Of a stretch of DNA of 64,000 nucleotides, positions 24,905 through 34,900 are shown one piece after another; within the stretch, counting starts at the first letter, position 1; each line of letters opens with the position of its first letter. The stretch covers positions 1,178,001-1,242,000 of the forward strand of contig CBDCZY010000002.1 in the NCBI GenBank assembly GCA_965224745.1. The letters are read 5' to 3'. The translations under genes were made by a program, and so were the position numbers. Origin of the DNA: CBDCZY01 sp965224745. GTDB lineage: Bacteria > Pseudomonadota > Gammaproteobacteria > Methylococcales > Methylomonadaceae. The notes below the pieces were generated by a model. The model was not told the origin of the DNA, did not search any database, and saw nothing but the letters and a program-made list of their open reading frames with translations.

Positions 24905-27900
24905 TTACTTTTGATCGTTTTGCAACCCATCAAAATGACTGGGTTCTGGGTTATATTGCGGTGAAGTTCTGATATGAACATCGCGCTGAGGAAAAGGTAT
25001 CTCGATATTATTGTCTCTGAGTGCTCGCTCCAGCCTTAGAAGTAAATCGTGCTTAACGATCAGACGCTGAGCAAATTCAGCCACAAAAACCCGGATCGAG
25101 AAATCCAGCGAACTGTCACCAAATCCAACAAAGTAAACGGTAGGCTCAGGGTCTGCCAAAACTAACGGTGTAGTCTTAACGACTTTACTCATAACAGCAT
25201 GCGAATACTCAACATTCGAACCATAACCGACACCTATTGGCACGGTTATACGAGTGATTTGATCGGTTAACGTCCAGTTGACTAATTGATTGGTAATAAA
25301 GGTTTTGTTGGGTACGATCAATTCTTTTTGATCCCAGTCGATAATTCTGGTTGCTCGCATGTGTATTTTACTGACTCTACCCGTCGTATCTCCCACGGTC
25401 ACCGTATCGCCTATTCGAATAGGACGTTCGAATAACAAAATAATACCCGACACCAAATTAGCAAAAATTTCTTGTAAACCAAACCCCAAACCGACGCCTA
25501 AAGCTGCGACCAACCATTGAACTTGAGACCACCTTCCCCCTAATTCGCTGGCAACCGCAATAAAACCAATAGCAACCAAAGCATATTGAACCAGTTGGTT
25601 AATCGCATAGCGGCTACCCGAAGCTACGGACAAGCGTCTAAAGACCAAAACTTCCATTAATCCCGGCAGATTTCGCACAGCAACAACACTAATGAAAATA
25701 GCAATGACTGCCAAAATCAAGTTGCTCAAAGTAATCGGTTGGTAGACTTCCTGACTATCAACCACGGTCATGTGCTGCCATAAAACCACATTGTCGAAAA
25801 AAGAAAATGCTGGCAAGATATCCTTCCAAATCAACCAGTCACCGAATATAAGACAAATGCCAATTAGCATATGCAGCAGTTTTATAGTTTGAGCGTTGAT
25901 CTTTGGAATATCTAACAACTGTTCCTCGACATTTATCACAGGCTCTTCTGAACTAGCAGATAATTTCTTGGCAGTTTCTTCCGCTGCTTTACGTTTCTGC
26001 CTCGCATTGTTTAACGCCAACTGGCGGTTAACCAACGTTAGCCACCGGATCACTAGTTCATGAATAACGATACTGATGAAAACCAGACGCAAGGTAAAAA
26101 TCAACTTTTGGTGGAGTTCTAAAGCGCTGAGATAATAACCAGCCACTGCGAATCCTATGACAATCAGAGGCAGGCTCACTATTGCCGGGTACCAAATCCA
26201 TCGCAACTTGACTAACCAATTGTCTGGATTATTCTTGATAAAAGGATGAATTAACCCATCTTGAAACCGTAACAAGCGCATCAAAATGTAAGACATCACT
26301 AACATCACAGTAATTAGAGCAAATCGCCCCAAACTATCGCTATGTGCTGTATTCTCAGCAACCCCTGTCATAGCAGTCAAAAAAATAGCAGGAATGATTA
26401 AAAAACGAGCCCACTTCAGAAGACTGTGCAGAATTTCAACCGAGCTCTCTTGCCATGCAAAATGATTTCTTGCTATCCCGTTTATTGAAAATAATCGATA
26501 AAATAATTGCATAAAAAACAAGGGTATAGCAGACGAAGACAGTCCATTACCAATAGCTCTTGAATAATCACTGCCCTGTAAATCATGCACCAGGAGCCAA
26601 CCAATAAAATAAAGAGCCAGTGCATTGGGTATCTCCAATATTACGGTGTAGAGCAACGCTTGCGGTGTAAATTCGAATTTATCGGTGTATAGCTTTGTAA
26701 CTTTGGCATTGATAATTCTGAGCCGTTCCACCAACTGAGAGCGCATCGAAACCAGTATTAACAGGCTCAAAATACCAAACAGCATGACGAGTGGATTTTC
26801 ACGAACTATTCGATAAACATCTAAAATCACTTGCTGCCAGTTCGTGGGCGAAAAGAGCCACTCTAATGTTTGGTATAGTTCGAACGGATAAAACTTGCTA
26901 ATTGGCCCCGAACTGGGAACCCATAATAAGCGTTCGTCTAAGAAATCCGCGTACTGACCCATTAAGTCCAGCACTTTTTGTTTTTCGAAATCGAAATCGC
27001 CAATAGTGCTTAAAAATGTGGCATAACTCCCCGTTAATTTATTCAACAATTCTTGCTGGGAGTTCAATAAGCTCGAAAGCTCAGTTCTAACTTGTTGTTT
27101 CTGTTGCCTGGGTAGCTGGTCACCAACCTGCTCGATCATCAAAGTTTTTAATACATTTTTCGTATCTTCAAAACGCTTTTGCTCTTGCTCAAGATTATAT
27201 TGTTCAAGACTGATGGCAGCTCTTTCACTTTCCAGCGCTTGCTGAAAATATTGTTGGCGTTTGCTATCCAGATCGCGGCGTTGCTTTCGTAACACCTTTC
27301 CCAGCTTAGGACTAAGCCGGGCCAGATCGATTTTTTTTTCGGCAGATTTATATTCTTTTTCTATCTCTCGAGCATATTGTTCAGTAAGCCTTTTTTCATT
27401 TAAGTAATCATTGATTTTACCGTTTACTTGAAAAAACTTTTTGCTGTATTGAATATTTTCTAGGGTTACAGTTTTTATGGCGGGATGCTTTTCTGTCGCC
27501 GATTTTTCAATTTGTGCCAAATCTTGCTGTTCTTGCTTCGCTTCAAGTTGGCGGCGAGAAACAAGTTCAGCATTAATTCCATCAACACGAGACGCTGAAT
27601 ATTTTCGTTGCAACTCCAACCACTGCACTTCATCTTTTAGCAACTGAACTTGATAAGGATTACTGATGACTTCTGCTTCCAGCATGGTGATCTCAATCTG
27701 ACGGGCCTCGATTGAGGAACGAACTAACCATTGTTGTGCTTCGAACTCCAGCTTTGATCTTGACTCTTTCTTTAATCCTTTTTGCTTGACCAGTGCAGCT
27801 TCAATCTGCAGTTTGGCTGCTACAATTTCTTGACGGATTTTTTCGGGTCTGCCGGATTGCTCACTCAGTTCATTTTCTTTTGTAGCTAACTGGCTATCCA

Positions 27901-28375
27901 GGTCGCCAAGGGTGTTTTTCTCTTTGAAGAGTAACTGTTCGAGTGTTTGACTGGTTGATTTTACTAGCTTTTCTTGATTTAAGCTTGGCGATAGAGAAGC
28001 AGACTGCTCAATTTTTTGTCGTACCAGCTTACTTTCTTCGGGAAATTTTTGAACCCTCTCTTTGAATAAATTACGCTGAGACTGATACCAGGTCCAATCA
28101 CTCAAGTTTTTCTGAATAGCATAATAATTATTAAGAACCCGTTTTTGAAGCGTTTCTTCAACATCTTGACGTCTCAGTAACACTTCGGTTTTTTTCTTGA
28201 GCTCTTCGAGAGTAATTTTCTTATCTGCTTCAATTGGCTGTTTAGAGAGAGGGGGGATTGATTTTACAGTGTCAGCTAAAACAATACCTGCACAGAAAAC
28301 TTGCATGGAAGCAAACCAGGCTAGGACTAACAATAACGCATACCAACGATGATTTTTCTGATGAAGGTGATCCAT
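24905..28375 (-). CDS. Large mechanosensitive channel, MscK/MscM (KefA/YjeP) type
   Basis: 1156-residue MscS-superfamily channel that opens on membrane tension. Signal sequence about 1-35; periplasmic coiled-coil MscS_porin-type domain about 45-490, rich in Gln/Glu/Lys; then about eleven membrane helices from about 535 to 1010. The pore helix is in 'VQWLVAALGVGLGFGLQEIFANLVSGIILLFERP', followed by the MscS beta domain 'RIGDTVTVGDTTGRVSKIHMRATRIIDWDQKELIVPN' and cytoplasmic cage. Length matches E. coli MscK (1120) and MscM (1107); I cannot decide between them. AAGGA lies 5 bases before the ATG. Confidence 0.9.
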   Translation of the reverse strand: MDHLHQKNHRWYALLLVLAWFASMQVFCAGIVLADTVKSIPPLSKQPIEADKKITLEELKKKTEVLLRRQDVEETLQKRVLNNYYAIQKNLSDWTWYQSQRNLFKERVQKFPEESKLVRQKIEQSASLSPSLNQEKLVKSTSQTLEQLLFKEKNTLGDLDSQLATKENELSEQSGRPEKIRQEIVAAKLQIEAALVKQKGLKKESRSKLEFEAQQWLVRSSIEARQIEITMLEAEVISNPYQVQLLKDEVQWLELQRKYSASRVDGINAELVSRRQLEAKQEQQDLAQIEKSATEKHPAIKTVTLENIQYSKKFFQVNGKINDYLNEKRLTEQYAREIEKEYKSAEKKIDLARLSPKLGKVLRKQRRDLDSKRQQYFQQALESERAAISLEQYNLEQEQKRFEDTKNVLKTLMIEQVGDQLPRQQKQQVRTELSSLLNSQQELLNKLTGSYATFLSTIGDFDFEKQKVLDLMGQYADFLDERLLWVPSSGPISKFYPFELYQTLEWLFSPTNWQQVILDVYRIVRENPLVMLFGILSLLILVSMRSQLVERLRIINAKVTKLYTDKFEFTPQALLYTVILEIPNALALYFIGWLLVHDLQGSDYSRAIGNGLSSSAIPLFFMQLFYRLFSINGIARNHFAWQESSVEILHSLLKWARFLIIPAIFLTAMTGVAENTAHSDSLGRFALITVMLVMSYILMRLLRFQDGLIHPFIKNNPDNWLVKLRWIWYPAIVSLPLIVIGFAVAGYYLSALELHQKLIFTLRLVFISIVIHELVIRWLTLVNRQLALNNARQKRKAAEETAKKLSASSEEPVINVEEQLLDIPKINAQTIKLLHMLIGICLIFGDWLIWKDILPAFSFFDNVVLWQHMTVVDSQEVYQPITLSNLILAVIAIFISVVAVRNLPGLMEVLVFRRLSVASGSRYAINQLVQYALVAIGFIAVASELGGRWSQVQWLVAALGVGLGFGLQEIFANLVSGIILLFERPIRIGDTVTVGDTTGRVSKIHMRATRIIDWDQKELIVPNKTFITNQLVNWTLTDQITRITVPIGVGYGSNVEYSHAVMSKVVKTTPLVLADPEPTVYFVGFGDSSLDFSIRVFVAEFAQRLIVKHDLLLRLERALRDNNIEIPFPQRDVHIRTSPQYNPEPSHFDGLQNDQK

Positions 28376-28633
28376 GTAATCCTTGTGGTGATCTTTTAGA
28401 TTTATGATTCTCGTATCGTTATGATAAATTGCCGACGCTCTGAAGCTACTTCAATAATGATTGATTGAAAGGTGACAAGAGGCTGGAAAAATAAAATTGA
28501 ATAAGAATATTCTTTTGCAAAAAATGAGAGTCACTAAGTGATAAGAAAAATATCAATCCAGATACAGTATAAACTTACAAGAATGGTGGTTATTACAGCG
28601 GGATCAGACTTCCTTAAGACAAAAATAAACTGA

Positions 28634-28966
28634 TTACCAGCTGAATAGAACCCACCTAGGAATTTTCAAGTCGTCCTGCAGGTCGCTTCTTCTAACATCC
28701 ATATTTCCATCACCATTGGAATCGACTAAATAATAGGCGGGGCCAATGTCTGGAACAATTTTGACCATGTATAACTCGCCGTTAATTCGATATTCTTGAA
28801 CGTTTTTATCACCCTTACGAATAATGGTGACATCCGGTTCCAGTTTCTCTCCATCTTCAACAGGTTTGGGTAACTTAGGGGGCGCAGGAACAGCTGCGGG
28901 CTCTGGATTTTCTGCACTGGCAACAAAAGATATTGTTGTCAACATCACTAGGATTCGGTAGCGCAT
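28634..28966 (-). CDS. DUF2782 family secreted protein
   Basis: 110-residue exported protein with signal peptide (MRYRILVMLTTISFVASA), a proline-rich linker ('PEPAAVPAPPKLPKP') and the DUF2782 core: 'EPDVTIIRKGDKNVQEYRINGELYMVKIVPDIGPAYYLVDSNGDGNMDVRRSDL'. An upstream TTG at 28972 is possible, but the ATG at 28966 has AAGG 8 bases before it. In many gammaproteobacteria this family sits beside polA; polA is not visible here. Function unknown. Confidence 0.82.
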   Translation of the reverse strand: MRYRILVMLTTISFVASAENPEPAAVPAPPKLPKPVEDGEKLEPDVTIIRKGDKNVQEYRINGELYMVKIVPDIGPAYYLVDSNGDGNMDVRRSDLQDDLKIPRWVLFSW

Positions 28967-29246
28967 ATTCAAACCTTATCTCAATTGGGTTTTGTTATCA
29001 TAGTACAGTTGTTATTAAATTGCCTAGTAAACTATCGGGGGGATAACTTACTTACGAGCAGGCATGAAATAATTATGGAGCCTGAAACATATTCCCCACA
29101 ATAACGAACACCTATATCGAGATAGGCAACATTAATGAATCTGAAGAATAGGACTGAAATCGAATACTCCAAGGCGCAGGCTGCTTCATTGTGTAAAAAT
29201 ACTCATCTTCTCCTACCCATCATTAGGCTACTTTTTGAGGAAATTT

Positions 29247-30557
29247 ATGTCATCACAACAAAAACCACTCCATCGCATTGTCGTCGTTGGCGGCGGTGCG
29301 GGTGGGCTTGAATTAGCCTCTAGTTTAGGCAAGAAGCTAGGGAAGAAAGGCGAGGCTGAAATCACTTTGATCGATGCAGCACAAACCCATGTATGGAAAC
29401 CATTGTTACATGAAATTGCTGCTGGTACACTGGATTCTGTAGAAGAGGTGGGCTATTTGTCGCAAGCCTATCACTGTCATTTTCGATTTCGTCTGGGCAA
29501 AATGGAAGGATTGGATAGAGCTAGCAAAACCATCTTTGTCAGCCCAACTTACAGTAAAAGCGGCGAACAAATTATTCCTCAACGTACTTTTTCTTACGAC
29601 ACCTTGGTCATTGCCGTGGGCAGCGTCAGTAACTCATTCGGTATTCCAGGTGTCGACCAGCATTGTATGTTTTTGGATTCAACTAAAGAAGCGTTTAAAT
29701 TCCAAAGGCAATTAGTCGATGTTACTATTAAAACGCTGACCAACAACCCTGGTAAACCGTTGTCAGTTGCCATCGTAGGCGCTGGCGCGACGGGTGTTGA
29801 ATTATCTGCTGAAATCCACGAGGTTGCCAAGCATTTTGCCATCTATGGGCTACAAGATCAAAAAGCAAAAAATCCTCTGAAAATTACCATCATTGAAGGA
29901 GCTGACCGGCTATTACCCGCTTTGCCTGAAAAACTGGCTGCCGCAACCCAACAACAATTGACTCAGCTGGGCATTGAATTGAAGCTCGGCCACCGCGTGG
30001 TGGAAGTGACAGAAAACGCCATCAAAACCCATGATGGAGAAACCATTCCAGCCGATATCAAGGTGTGGGCTGCCGGCATTAAAGGTGGCGATTGGCTGAA
30101 CAGCCTTGATGGTTTGGAATCTAATAAAATAAACCAGTTAGTGGTCGATCAATGTTTGAAAACGACTATAGATGATGATATTTTTGCCATCGGCGATTGT
30201 ACCGCCTGCCCGTGGCCTGATCATCCACAAAACGTTCCTCCCAGGGCCCAGGCGGCACACCAGCAAGCATCAACGCTGCATAAAAGCCTTGTTAATCGAA
30301 TCCAGGGGAAAGCTTTAATACCTTATACATATCGGGATTATGGTTCCCTAGTATCTCTCGGAAAATACAGCACAGTCGGCAACCTTATGGGAAATTTAAT
30401 GGGATCAGTCAGTATCGGCGGATTAATTGCCAGGGTTGTTTATTTAACCCTCTATAAAATGCATCAGGTTGCTATACATGGCATCTATCGCACTGTGCTG
30501 CTGACACTATCCAATTTGTTTCGTAGAACCGCACAACCCAGAATAAAGTTGCATTGA
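29247..30557 (+). CDS. ndh: Type II NADH:quinone oxidoreductase (NDH-2)
   Basis: 436-residue single-subunit, non-proton-pumping NADH dehydrogenase on the inner face of the membrane. FAD-binding 'RIVVVGGGAGGLELASSLG' (GxGxxG, about 11-29), 'FSYDTLVIAVGSVSNSFGIPGV', NADH-binding 'VAIVGAGATGVELSAEI', 'IKVWAAGIKG', 'DDIFAIGDCTACP' (FAD) and quinone-site-like 'PPRAQAAHQQA' are all seen. The hydrophobic C-terminal 'IARVVYLTLYKMHQVAIHGIYRTVLLTLSNL' is the membrane anchor typical of bacterial Ndh. A TTG at 29235 is in frame, but GAGG sits 7 bases before the ATG at 29247. Confidence 0.92.
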   Translation: MSSQQKPLHRIVVVGGGAGGLELASSLGKKLGKKGEAEITLIDAAQTHVWKPLLHEIAAGTLDSVEEVGYLSQAYHCHFRFRLGKMEGLDRASKTIFVSPTYSKSGEQIIPQRTFSYDTLVIAVGSVSNSFGIPGVDQHCMFLDSTKEAFKFQRQLVDVTIKTLTNNPGKPLSVAIVGAGATGVELSAEIHEVAKHFAIYGLQDQKAKNPLKITIIEGADRLLPALPEKLAAATQQQLTQLGIELKLGHRVVEVTENAIKTHDGETIPADIKVWAAGIKGGDWLNSLDGLESNKINQLVVDQCLKTTIDDDIFAIGDCTACPWPDHPQNVPPRAQAAHQQASTLHKSLVNRIQGKALIPYTYRDYGSLVSLGKYSTVGNLMGNLMGSVSIGGLIARVVYLTLYKMHQVAIHGIYRTVLLTLSNLFRRTAQPRIKLH

Positions 30558-30654
30558 TGTTAAAGGCACTTCTAAAAACCAAGCAAAACAGAAATCAGGA
30601 AAAATTACTATTTTTGGAGTTGCCCCTTAAGCGATCCAAGTATAAAAACGAGTC

Positions 30655-30676
30655 AAGTGCTTCCTGTAGCACTTGA
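30655..30676. terminator. Hairpin between convergent genes
   Basis: Perfect 8-bp stem CAAGTGCT / AGCACTTG with a 6-base loop (TCCTGT), 97 bp after ndh and 44 bp before the end of the convergent DUF2853 gene. No T-tract on either side, so the termination role is tentative. Confidence 0.45.
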
Positions 30677-30720
30677 TAAGACAACAGGTAACACTAATGT
30701 TTTTTGCGAAATTTTTAAAT

Positions 30721-31053
30721 TTAAGCAAACACTGATTGCTTACTAAATTTTTCCGTTAATAAGTAGCAGAAAGTAATGCGACTTTTTGCTCTCGAGACAC
30801 TCATTTGAGTACAAATTTCTTTAAGCGCTTGATCTAACTCTTCATCACTAGCGGTCAAAGCCAATTTCTTTTTCATAAAACCTTCTCGCATCCTTTTTAA
30901 TTCATCCGCGTCAGAGCAGGACACTAAACTTCCATCCCTGCTTCTTAAAGCGATCCCCAGATGCTTGATAATTGCTTTCACCAATGCTTCATCAACACTG
31001 CTGTTATAAGACTTGATATCTTCAAACGCTTTATTCAACTGTTCCTCTGACAC
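30721..31053 (-). CDS. DUF2853 family protein
   Basis: 110-residue cytoplasmic protein matching DUF2853 nearly throughout: 'SVDEALVKAIIKHLGIALRSRDGSLVSCSDADELKRMREGFMKKKLAL', 'SRAKSRITFCYLLTEKFSKQSVF'. Small helical family without known function. It lies 54 bp downstream of the ybiB-like gene on the same strand and may be the last gene of a tolC-ybiB-DUF2853 transcript. Confidence 0.85.
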   Translation of the reverse strand: MSEEQLNKAFEDIKSYNSSVDEALVKAIIKHLGIALRSRDGSLVSCSDADELKRMREGFMKKKLALTASDEELDQALKEICTQMSVSRAKSRITFCYLLTEKFSKQSVFA

Positions 31054-31107
31054 GGTGCTCTCCTTTTCAAGTTACATGATGTTACATTCGCAACGAACGA
31101 ATGTCGA

Positions 31108-32139
31108 TTAAACTTCTACCCCTGTAGCCATGGCCGAAAACTTTTCTTTAGCACGCTGGTTCCAATAATGTTCAGCTAATTGTTCTGCCTGCGATTGAGT
31201 ATCAGCCTTTTGCATTAACTTTAATACGATCGCTACCGTACCAATGACGGTTGCTTCAGCATATTCGCTTGCCAGTTCGCCTTGCCATACTGCGGATAAG
31301 TCTTTGGGGTCTAACAAGTCAGGTTTACGGTGACGTTTTGCAAACATGGCAGGCCATTCTTCCTCAGTAAGCTGGTTACCGTGAACTGATTGTACTTTAC
31401 AAACCATATCTGGATTTCGTTCTGCCTCGCCCCCCTCCCCTTTCAAAACGGCCATGTTGGGCTGTTTAATCAAGTGGGATGCTTGCTGGTGCATCGAACT
31501 ATAACCAGGATGAAAAATCGCCTGAAAGCTATGCGGAGCATTTGATGGATTGAGCATACGCGCTATTGAATGCACAGGGGAACGCAACCCCATTAGCGGT
31601 CTTAATTCTATAATTTCGTGTAATGTTGAGCTAAAACACTGCAGCGGAAGATAACTGAATCCCCAATCGGCAATTTGCGACGCCGCCTCTTGATATGAAT
31701 GAGCTGCAGGTAACCCCAACAACTCCAATATATGCTGTGTATAAATCCTGCCTTGAGTGTGCCCGCTGGTGCCATGCATCAAAATAGTGATTCCATTTTC
31801 GGCCAATAGTAATGATGACAATATAAACCATGGTAATTGCCGTCGCTTACCTGCATAGGAGGACCAATCGAGCTGAACTTGCGGAAAATCTTCAGGCAAA
31901 GGAGGTAAGGCTTCTCTAGCTGCTTGAACAAAACCTGCAAGTTCTTCTGGCGTTTCTTCTTTCACCCGCATCAGCATCAAAAAGGCTCCGAGCTGCACCG
32001 ATTGAACCTGGCCGCCCAAAATCATTTTCATCGCCTGATAGGCTTGCTCTCGGGTTAACGGTTTTGATCCTTTTTTACCTTTGCCCAGGATTTTTATGAA
32101 TTCTGCAAAAGGATGTTCTTGGTAATCAACAACCGGCAT
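31108..32139 (-). CDS. ybiB: YbiB/TrpD2-like glycosyl transferase family protein
   Basis: 343-residue relative of anthranilate phosphoribosyltransferase. 'FAEFIKILGKGKKGSKPLTREQAYQAMKMILGGQVQSVQLGAFLMLMRVKEETPEELAGFVQAAR' is the helical N-domain, then 'ILMHGTSGHTQGRIYTQHIL' in place of the TrpD PRPP loop, and 'LKGEGGEAERNPD'. TrpD2/YbiB proteins lack anthranilate transferase activity; the E. coli protein binds nucleic acids and is LexA-controlled. No LexA box was identified here. Its start lies 5 bp after the tolC stop, showing translational coupling, an arrangement that differs from E. coli. Confidence 0.85.
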   Translation of the reverse strand: MPVVDYQEHPFAEFIKILGKGKKGSKPLTREQAYQAMKMILGGQVQSVQLGAFLMLMRVKEETPEELAGFVQAAREALPPLPEDFPQVQLDWSSYAGKRRQLPWFILSSLLLAENGITILMHGTSGHTQGRIYTQHILELLGLPAAHSYQEAASQIADWGFSYLPLQCFSSTLHEIIELRPLMGLRSPVHSIARMLNPSNAPHSFQAIFHPGYSSMHQQASHLIKQPNMAVLKGEGGEAERNPDMVCKVQSVHGNQLTEEEWPAMFAKRHRKPDLLDPKDLSAVWQGELASEYAEATVIGTVAIVLKLMQKADTQSQAEQLAEHYWNQRAKEKFSAMATGVEV

Positions 32140-32144
32140 CTGGA

Positions 32145-33461
32145 TTATTTCAGCAACGAGTTGATCGTTTGCAGATCCTCAATAGTCAAGCTGCTCGCTG
32201 CTTGCTTCAGTTTCAAACTATTGATGAGAAAGTCATAGCGGGCTCTGGCATAGTCACTTTTAGCGCTGTATAAATTACGCTGCTCAGTCAACACATCAAC
32301 CATAGTTCTGGTTCCAACTTCAAAACCGGCTTCAGTGGCTTCCAGCGAGCTTTCTGATGATACAACTGCTGCTTTTAGTGCTTCAACCTGGCTAATACTG
32401 GAAATGACACCACGGTAAGAATCTTTGACAAGCCGATTAACCGATCGCTGCGTTTCAATCATTTTTTCCTTGGCTTCTTCAAATTGGAAGGAAGCCTGTT
32501 GAGTGCGGGCTGTCACTGCGCCACCTTCAAAAATCGGCACATTTAATTGTAACCCGATGCTCTGTGAATCGCCCCTTGCACCGAATTGACTATTGGAATC
32601 AAAAATTGAATACCTACCTACAATATCAAGGCTCGGCAAATGTCCACTCCTTTGCAAACTAATATGTTTGCGGGCGTTTTCAGCCTGGTTTTGAACTGCA
32701 ATAATATTTAAGTTTTGTCTGAGTGCCGTTTCACTCCATTCTTGCAGGTTTTGAGGAACAGGGCCACTCAGTGGTAACTTGTCACCTAAGCCAGCAATGG
32801 CCAGCTCGGTTTCACCAATAATTTCTTTTAGCGCTTCTTTGCTATTATCCAAATCATTTTGGGCTTTAATCTCATTCGCTCTGGCAGAGTCAAACCCGGC
32901 TTGTGCTTCGTAAACATCAGTGACAGCAACCAAACCGACTTCGAATCGTTGCTTGGCTTGTTCCAGTTGGCGGGCAATGGCTTCTTTTTCCGAACTTGCA
33001 AACTCTAAATTATCTTCCGCCGCCAATACATTAAAGTAGGCCTCTGCAGTTCTTACCATGAGGTTCTGATGTTCTGCCTGATATTCCGCTTCAAGCTGGG
33101 CAATTTGATTATCGGATTGACTGAGCTGAACCCAAAAATCCCAACGAAAAACGGGCTGGGTTACATTAGCGGTTGCATTATGGTCCCAATATTCTTGACG
33201 ACCCGAACCTTGGAAATTATTTCGCTTATTGTTCAAGTATTCGCGACTGCTTTGGCCTGACACATCTATTTTTGGCAGTAACCGGGCCACACTTTGCCAA
33301 CGTGTCGTTGAAATAGCTTCCATTCTGGCATAACTTTGCCTCAATATTGGATCACTTTGTACCGCAAGCTGGTAGATGTCGAGCAAATTTTTGGCTGGTA
33401 CTTGTAAACTAAAGCCCCATAGAAAAATAACAGCGATAATAATTTTTTCGATTTTTTTCAT
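32145..33461 (-). CDS. tolC: TolC-family outer-membrane efflux channel
   Basis: 438-residue outer-membrane factor. Signal peptide (IIIAVIFLWGFSLQVPAKN), then two repeated TolC halves: first 'LLDIYQLAVQSDPILRQSYARMEA...' to 'QPVFRWDFWVQLSQSDNQIAQLEAEYQ...VRTAEAYFNVLAAEDNLEFA', second 'NLNIIAVQNQAENARKHISLQRSGHLPSLDIVGRYSI...LQLNVPIFEGGAVTARTQQ...FEVGTRTMVDVLTEQRNLYSAKSDYARARYDFLINSLKLKQA'. The periodic alpha-barrel heptads and the 'NVPIFEGG' strand are diagnostic. It would form the exit duct for type I secretion and RND pumps; none is encoded nearby. Confidence 0.92.
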   Translation of the reverse strand: MKKIEKIIIAVIFLWGFSLQVPAKNLLDIYQLAVQSDPILRQSYARMEAISTTRWQSVARLLPKIDVSGQSSREYLNNKRNNFQGSGRQEYWDHNATANVTQPVFRWDFWVQLSQSDNQIAQLEAEYQAEHQNLMVRTAEAYFNVLAAEDNLEFASSEKEAIARQLEQAKQRFEVGLVAVTDVYEAQAGFDSARANEIKAQNDLDNSKEALKEIIGETELAIAGLGDKLPLSGPVPQNLQEWSETALRQNLNIIAVQNQAENARKHISLQRSGHLPSLDIVGRYSIFDSNSQFGARGDSQSIGLQLNVPIFEGGAVTARTQQASFQFEEAKEKMIETQRSVNRLVKDSYRGVISSISQVEALKAAVVSSESSLEATEAGFEVGTRTMVDVLTEQRNLYSAKSDYARARYDFLINSLKLKQAASSLTIEDLQTINSLLK

Positions 33462-33661
33462 AGTTAAAAAATAATTCTTCTTAGCCTAAAAAAAGACAAA
33501 ACGACCTCTTCTATTGTTACCTAAGATGCGTAACATAAAGTTTTATGGTGGATGAGATTATCCAGCAAAAAAGCCTACTTTAGTTCAAAAACTGCTGATA
33601 ATAACCTTGATAGCAATTTAAGCTGAATGCAATGAAATTAGCCACTAATTCAAATAGTGAT

Positions 33662-34885
33662 TCAAACCGAAGCCCTATTTGGTAAATCGCCTAATATACC
33701 CGCACTCACAACGCAGTTACGTCCTTTGGTTTTAGCTTTATACAGTGATGCATCCGCTGATGCCAGCATGCGAGAGGCTATTTCCTTGGAAACAGTCAGC
33801 TGTGCATTACCAGGATAATATAAGGACATTCCAATAGAAATACTGATCTTTACTTGATTTCCGCCACAATCTATTGCCAGATCAAAGATAGTTTGGCGAA
33901 TTCTCTCAGCAATTTCTATGGCCTTTTTTTCGTTGATATTTCCTAGTAAGGCAACAAATTCTTCTCCTCCATAACGAGCTAATACGTCATTATTACGAAG
34001 TTGTTGTCGTATTGATTTAGCCACTGTCGCGAGAACTTCATCACCCGCTTGATGACCATGGTTATCGTTGATGGATTTAAAGTGATCAATATCCAGAAAA
34101 AAACAAGCCAGAAAGTCGCCGCTGCGCTGAACCCGATCGATTTCTTCCACAAACCGTTGTTCCAGAAAACGCCTGTTGTTCACTCCAGTCAAGGTATCGA
34201 AAAGACTGGATCGCTTTAGAACTTCAAAATTCAGATAGTTTTCCAGACAAACACTGATTACAGATGCCATATGATCGACAAAATCGGTTGCCATCCCACC
34301 CATAAAGCGTTCCTGTTGGTAGCTGCCTAAATTTAAACTGCCTAGATAGTTCTTCCGCCTTACTAACGGTATAATAGCGACACTTTCAGGCTCAATTTCA
34401 GCATGGGCAAATAGCTCGTTATATTTTGACGACTCATAGGAACCAATCAGAGGTGTTCCCGATAAACCACAAACGAATTTTAAAAATTCGTCGTCTTCAA
34501 AAAAAATTAAACCGGGATATTGATTAGGATTGAAGTTATCTTCCTTTAGGTACTTGATAATTTCTCCTTTTTCATCCACCAAAGAAAAACTGACAAGGTC
34601 TAAACTAAATAGTCTTGCAACCTCTCCGAACAGATGATCGATCAATTCAGAAAGCGAATTTAAATTGAGCACCTTCATTTCAAATGCTTGAAACCGGCGC
34701 AGTGTTTGACTATTTTGATCCACCCGCTCGAGCATACTGCCCAGGTGGCTCTCCAGAACGTGCAGACCGGTGGTTAAGTCTTCTTCCAAAAGTCTTACCC
34801 TCAAAAGGTTTGATGAAAAATCAGCGGCACCGATTGACACCGGAAACGCAGTTAAACATAGTGTGTAACATACAGCATTACTCAA
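33662..34885 (-). CDS. Diguanylate cyclase with DUF484/GAF-like sensor
   Basis: Cytoplasmic c-di-GMP synthase. The N-terminal part (about 60-225, 'LNSLSELIDHLFGEVARLFSLDLVSFSLVDEKGEI...SVAIIPLVRRKNYLGSLNLGS') is a DUF484/GAF-type sensor. The GGDEF domain (about 235-395) has 'DTLTGVNNRRFLEQRF', 'FFLDIDHFKSINDNHGHQAGDEVL' and the active-site 'ARYGGEEF'. An RxxD inhibitory site (RNND) lies exactly five residues before GGEEF, so product feedback is expected. The frame opens with a TTG at 34885, 15 bp after the ligA stop; a GTG at 34840 and an ATG near 34735 are alternatives, so the first 50 residues are uncertain. Confidence 0.85.
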   Translation of the reverse strand: MSNAVCYTLCLTAFPVSIGAADFSSNLLRVRLLEEDLTTGLHVLESHLGSMLERVDQNSQTLRRFQAFEMKVLNLNSLSELIDHLFGEVARLFSLDLVSFSLVDEKGEIIKYLKEDNFNPNQYPGLIFFEDDEFLKFVCGLSGTPLIGSYESSKYNELFAHAEIEPESVAIIPLVRRKNYLGSLNLGSYQQERFMGGMATDFVDHMASVISVCLENYLNFEVLKRSSLFDTLTGVNNRRFLEQRFVEEIDRVQRSGDFLACFFLDIDHFKSINDNHGHQAGDEVLATVAKSIRQQLRNNDVLARYGGEEFVALLGNINEKKAIEIAERIRQTIFDLAIDCGGNQVKISISIGMSLYYPGNAQLTVSKEIASRMLASADASLYKAKTKGRNCVVSAGILGDLPNRASV

Positions 34886-34900
34886 AAAAACGGTAGTCGT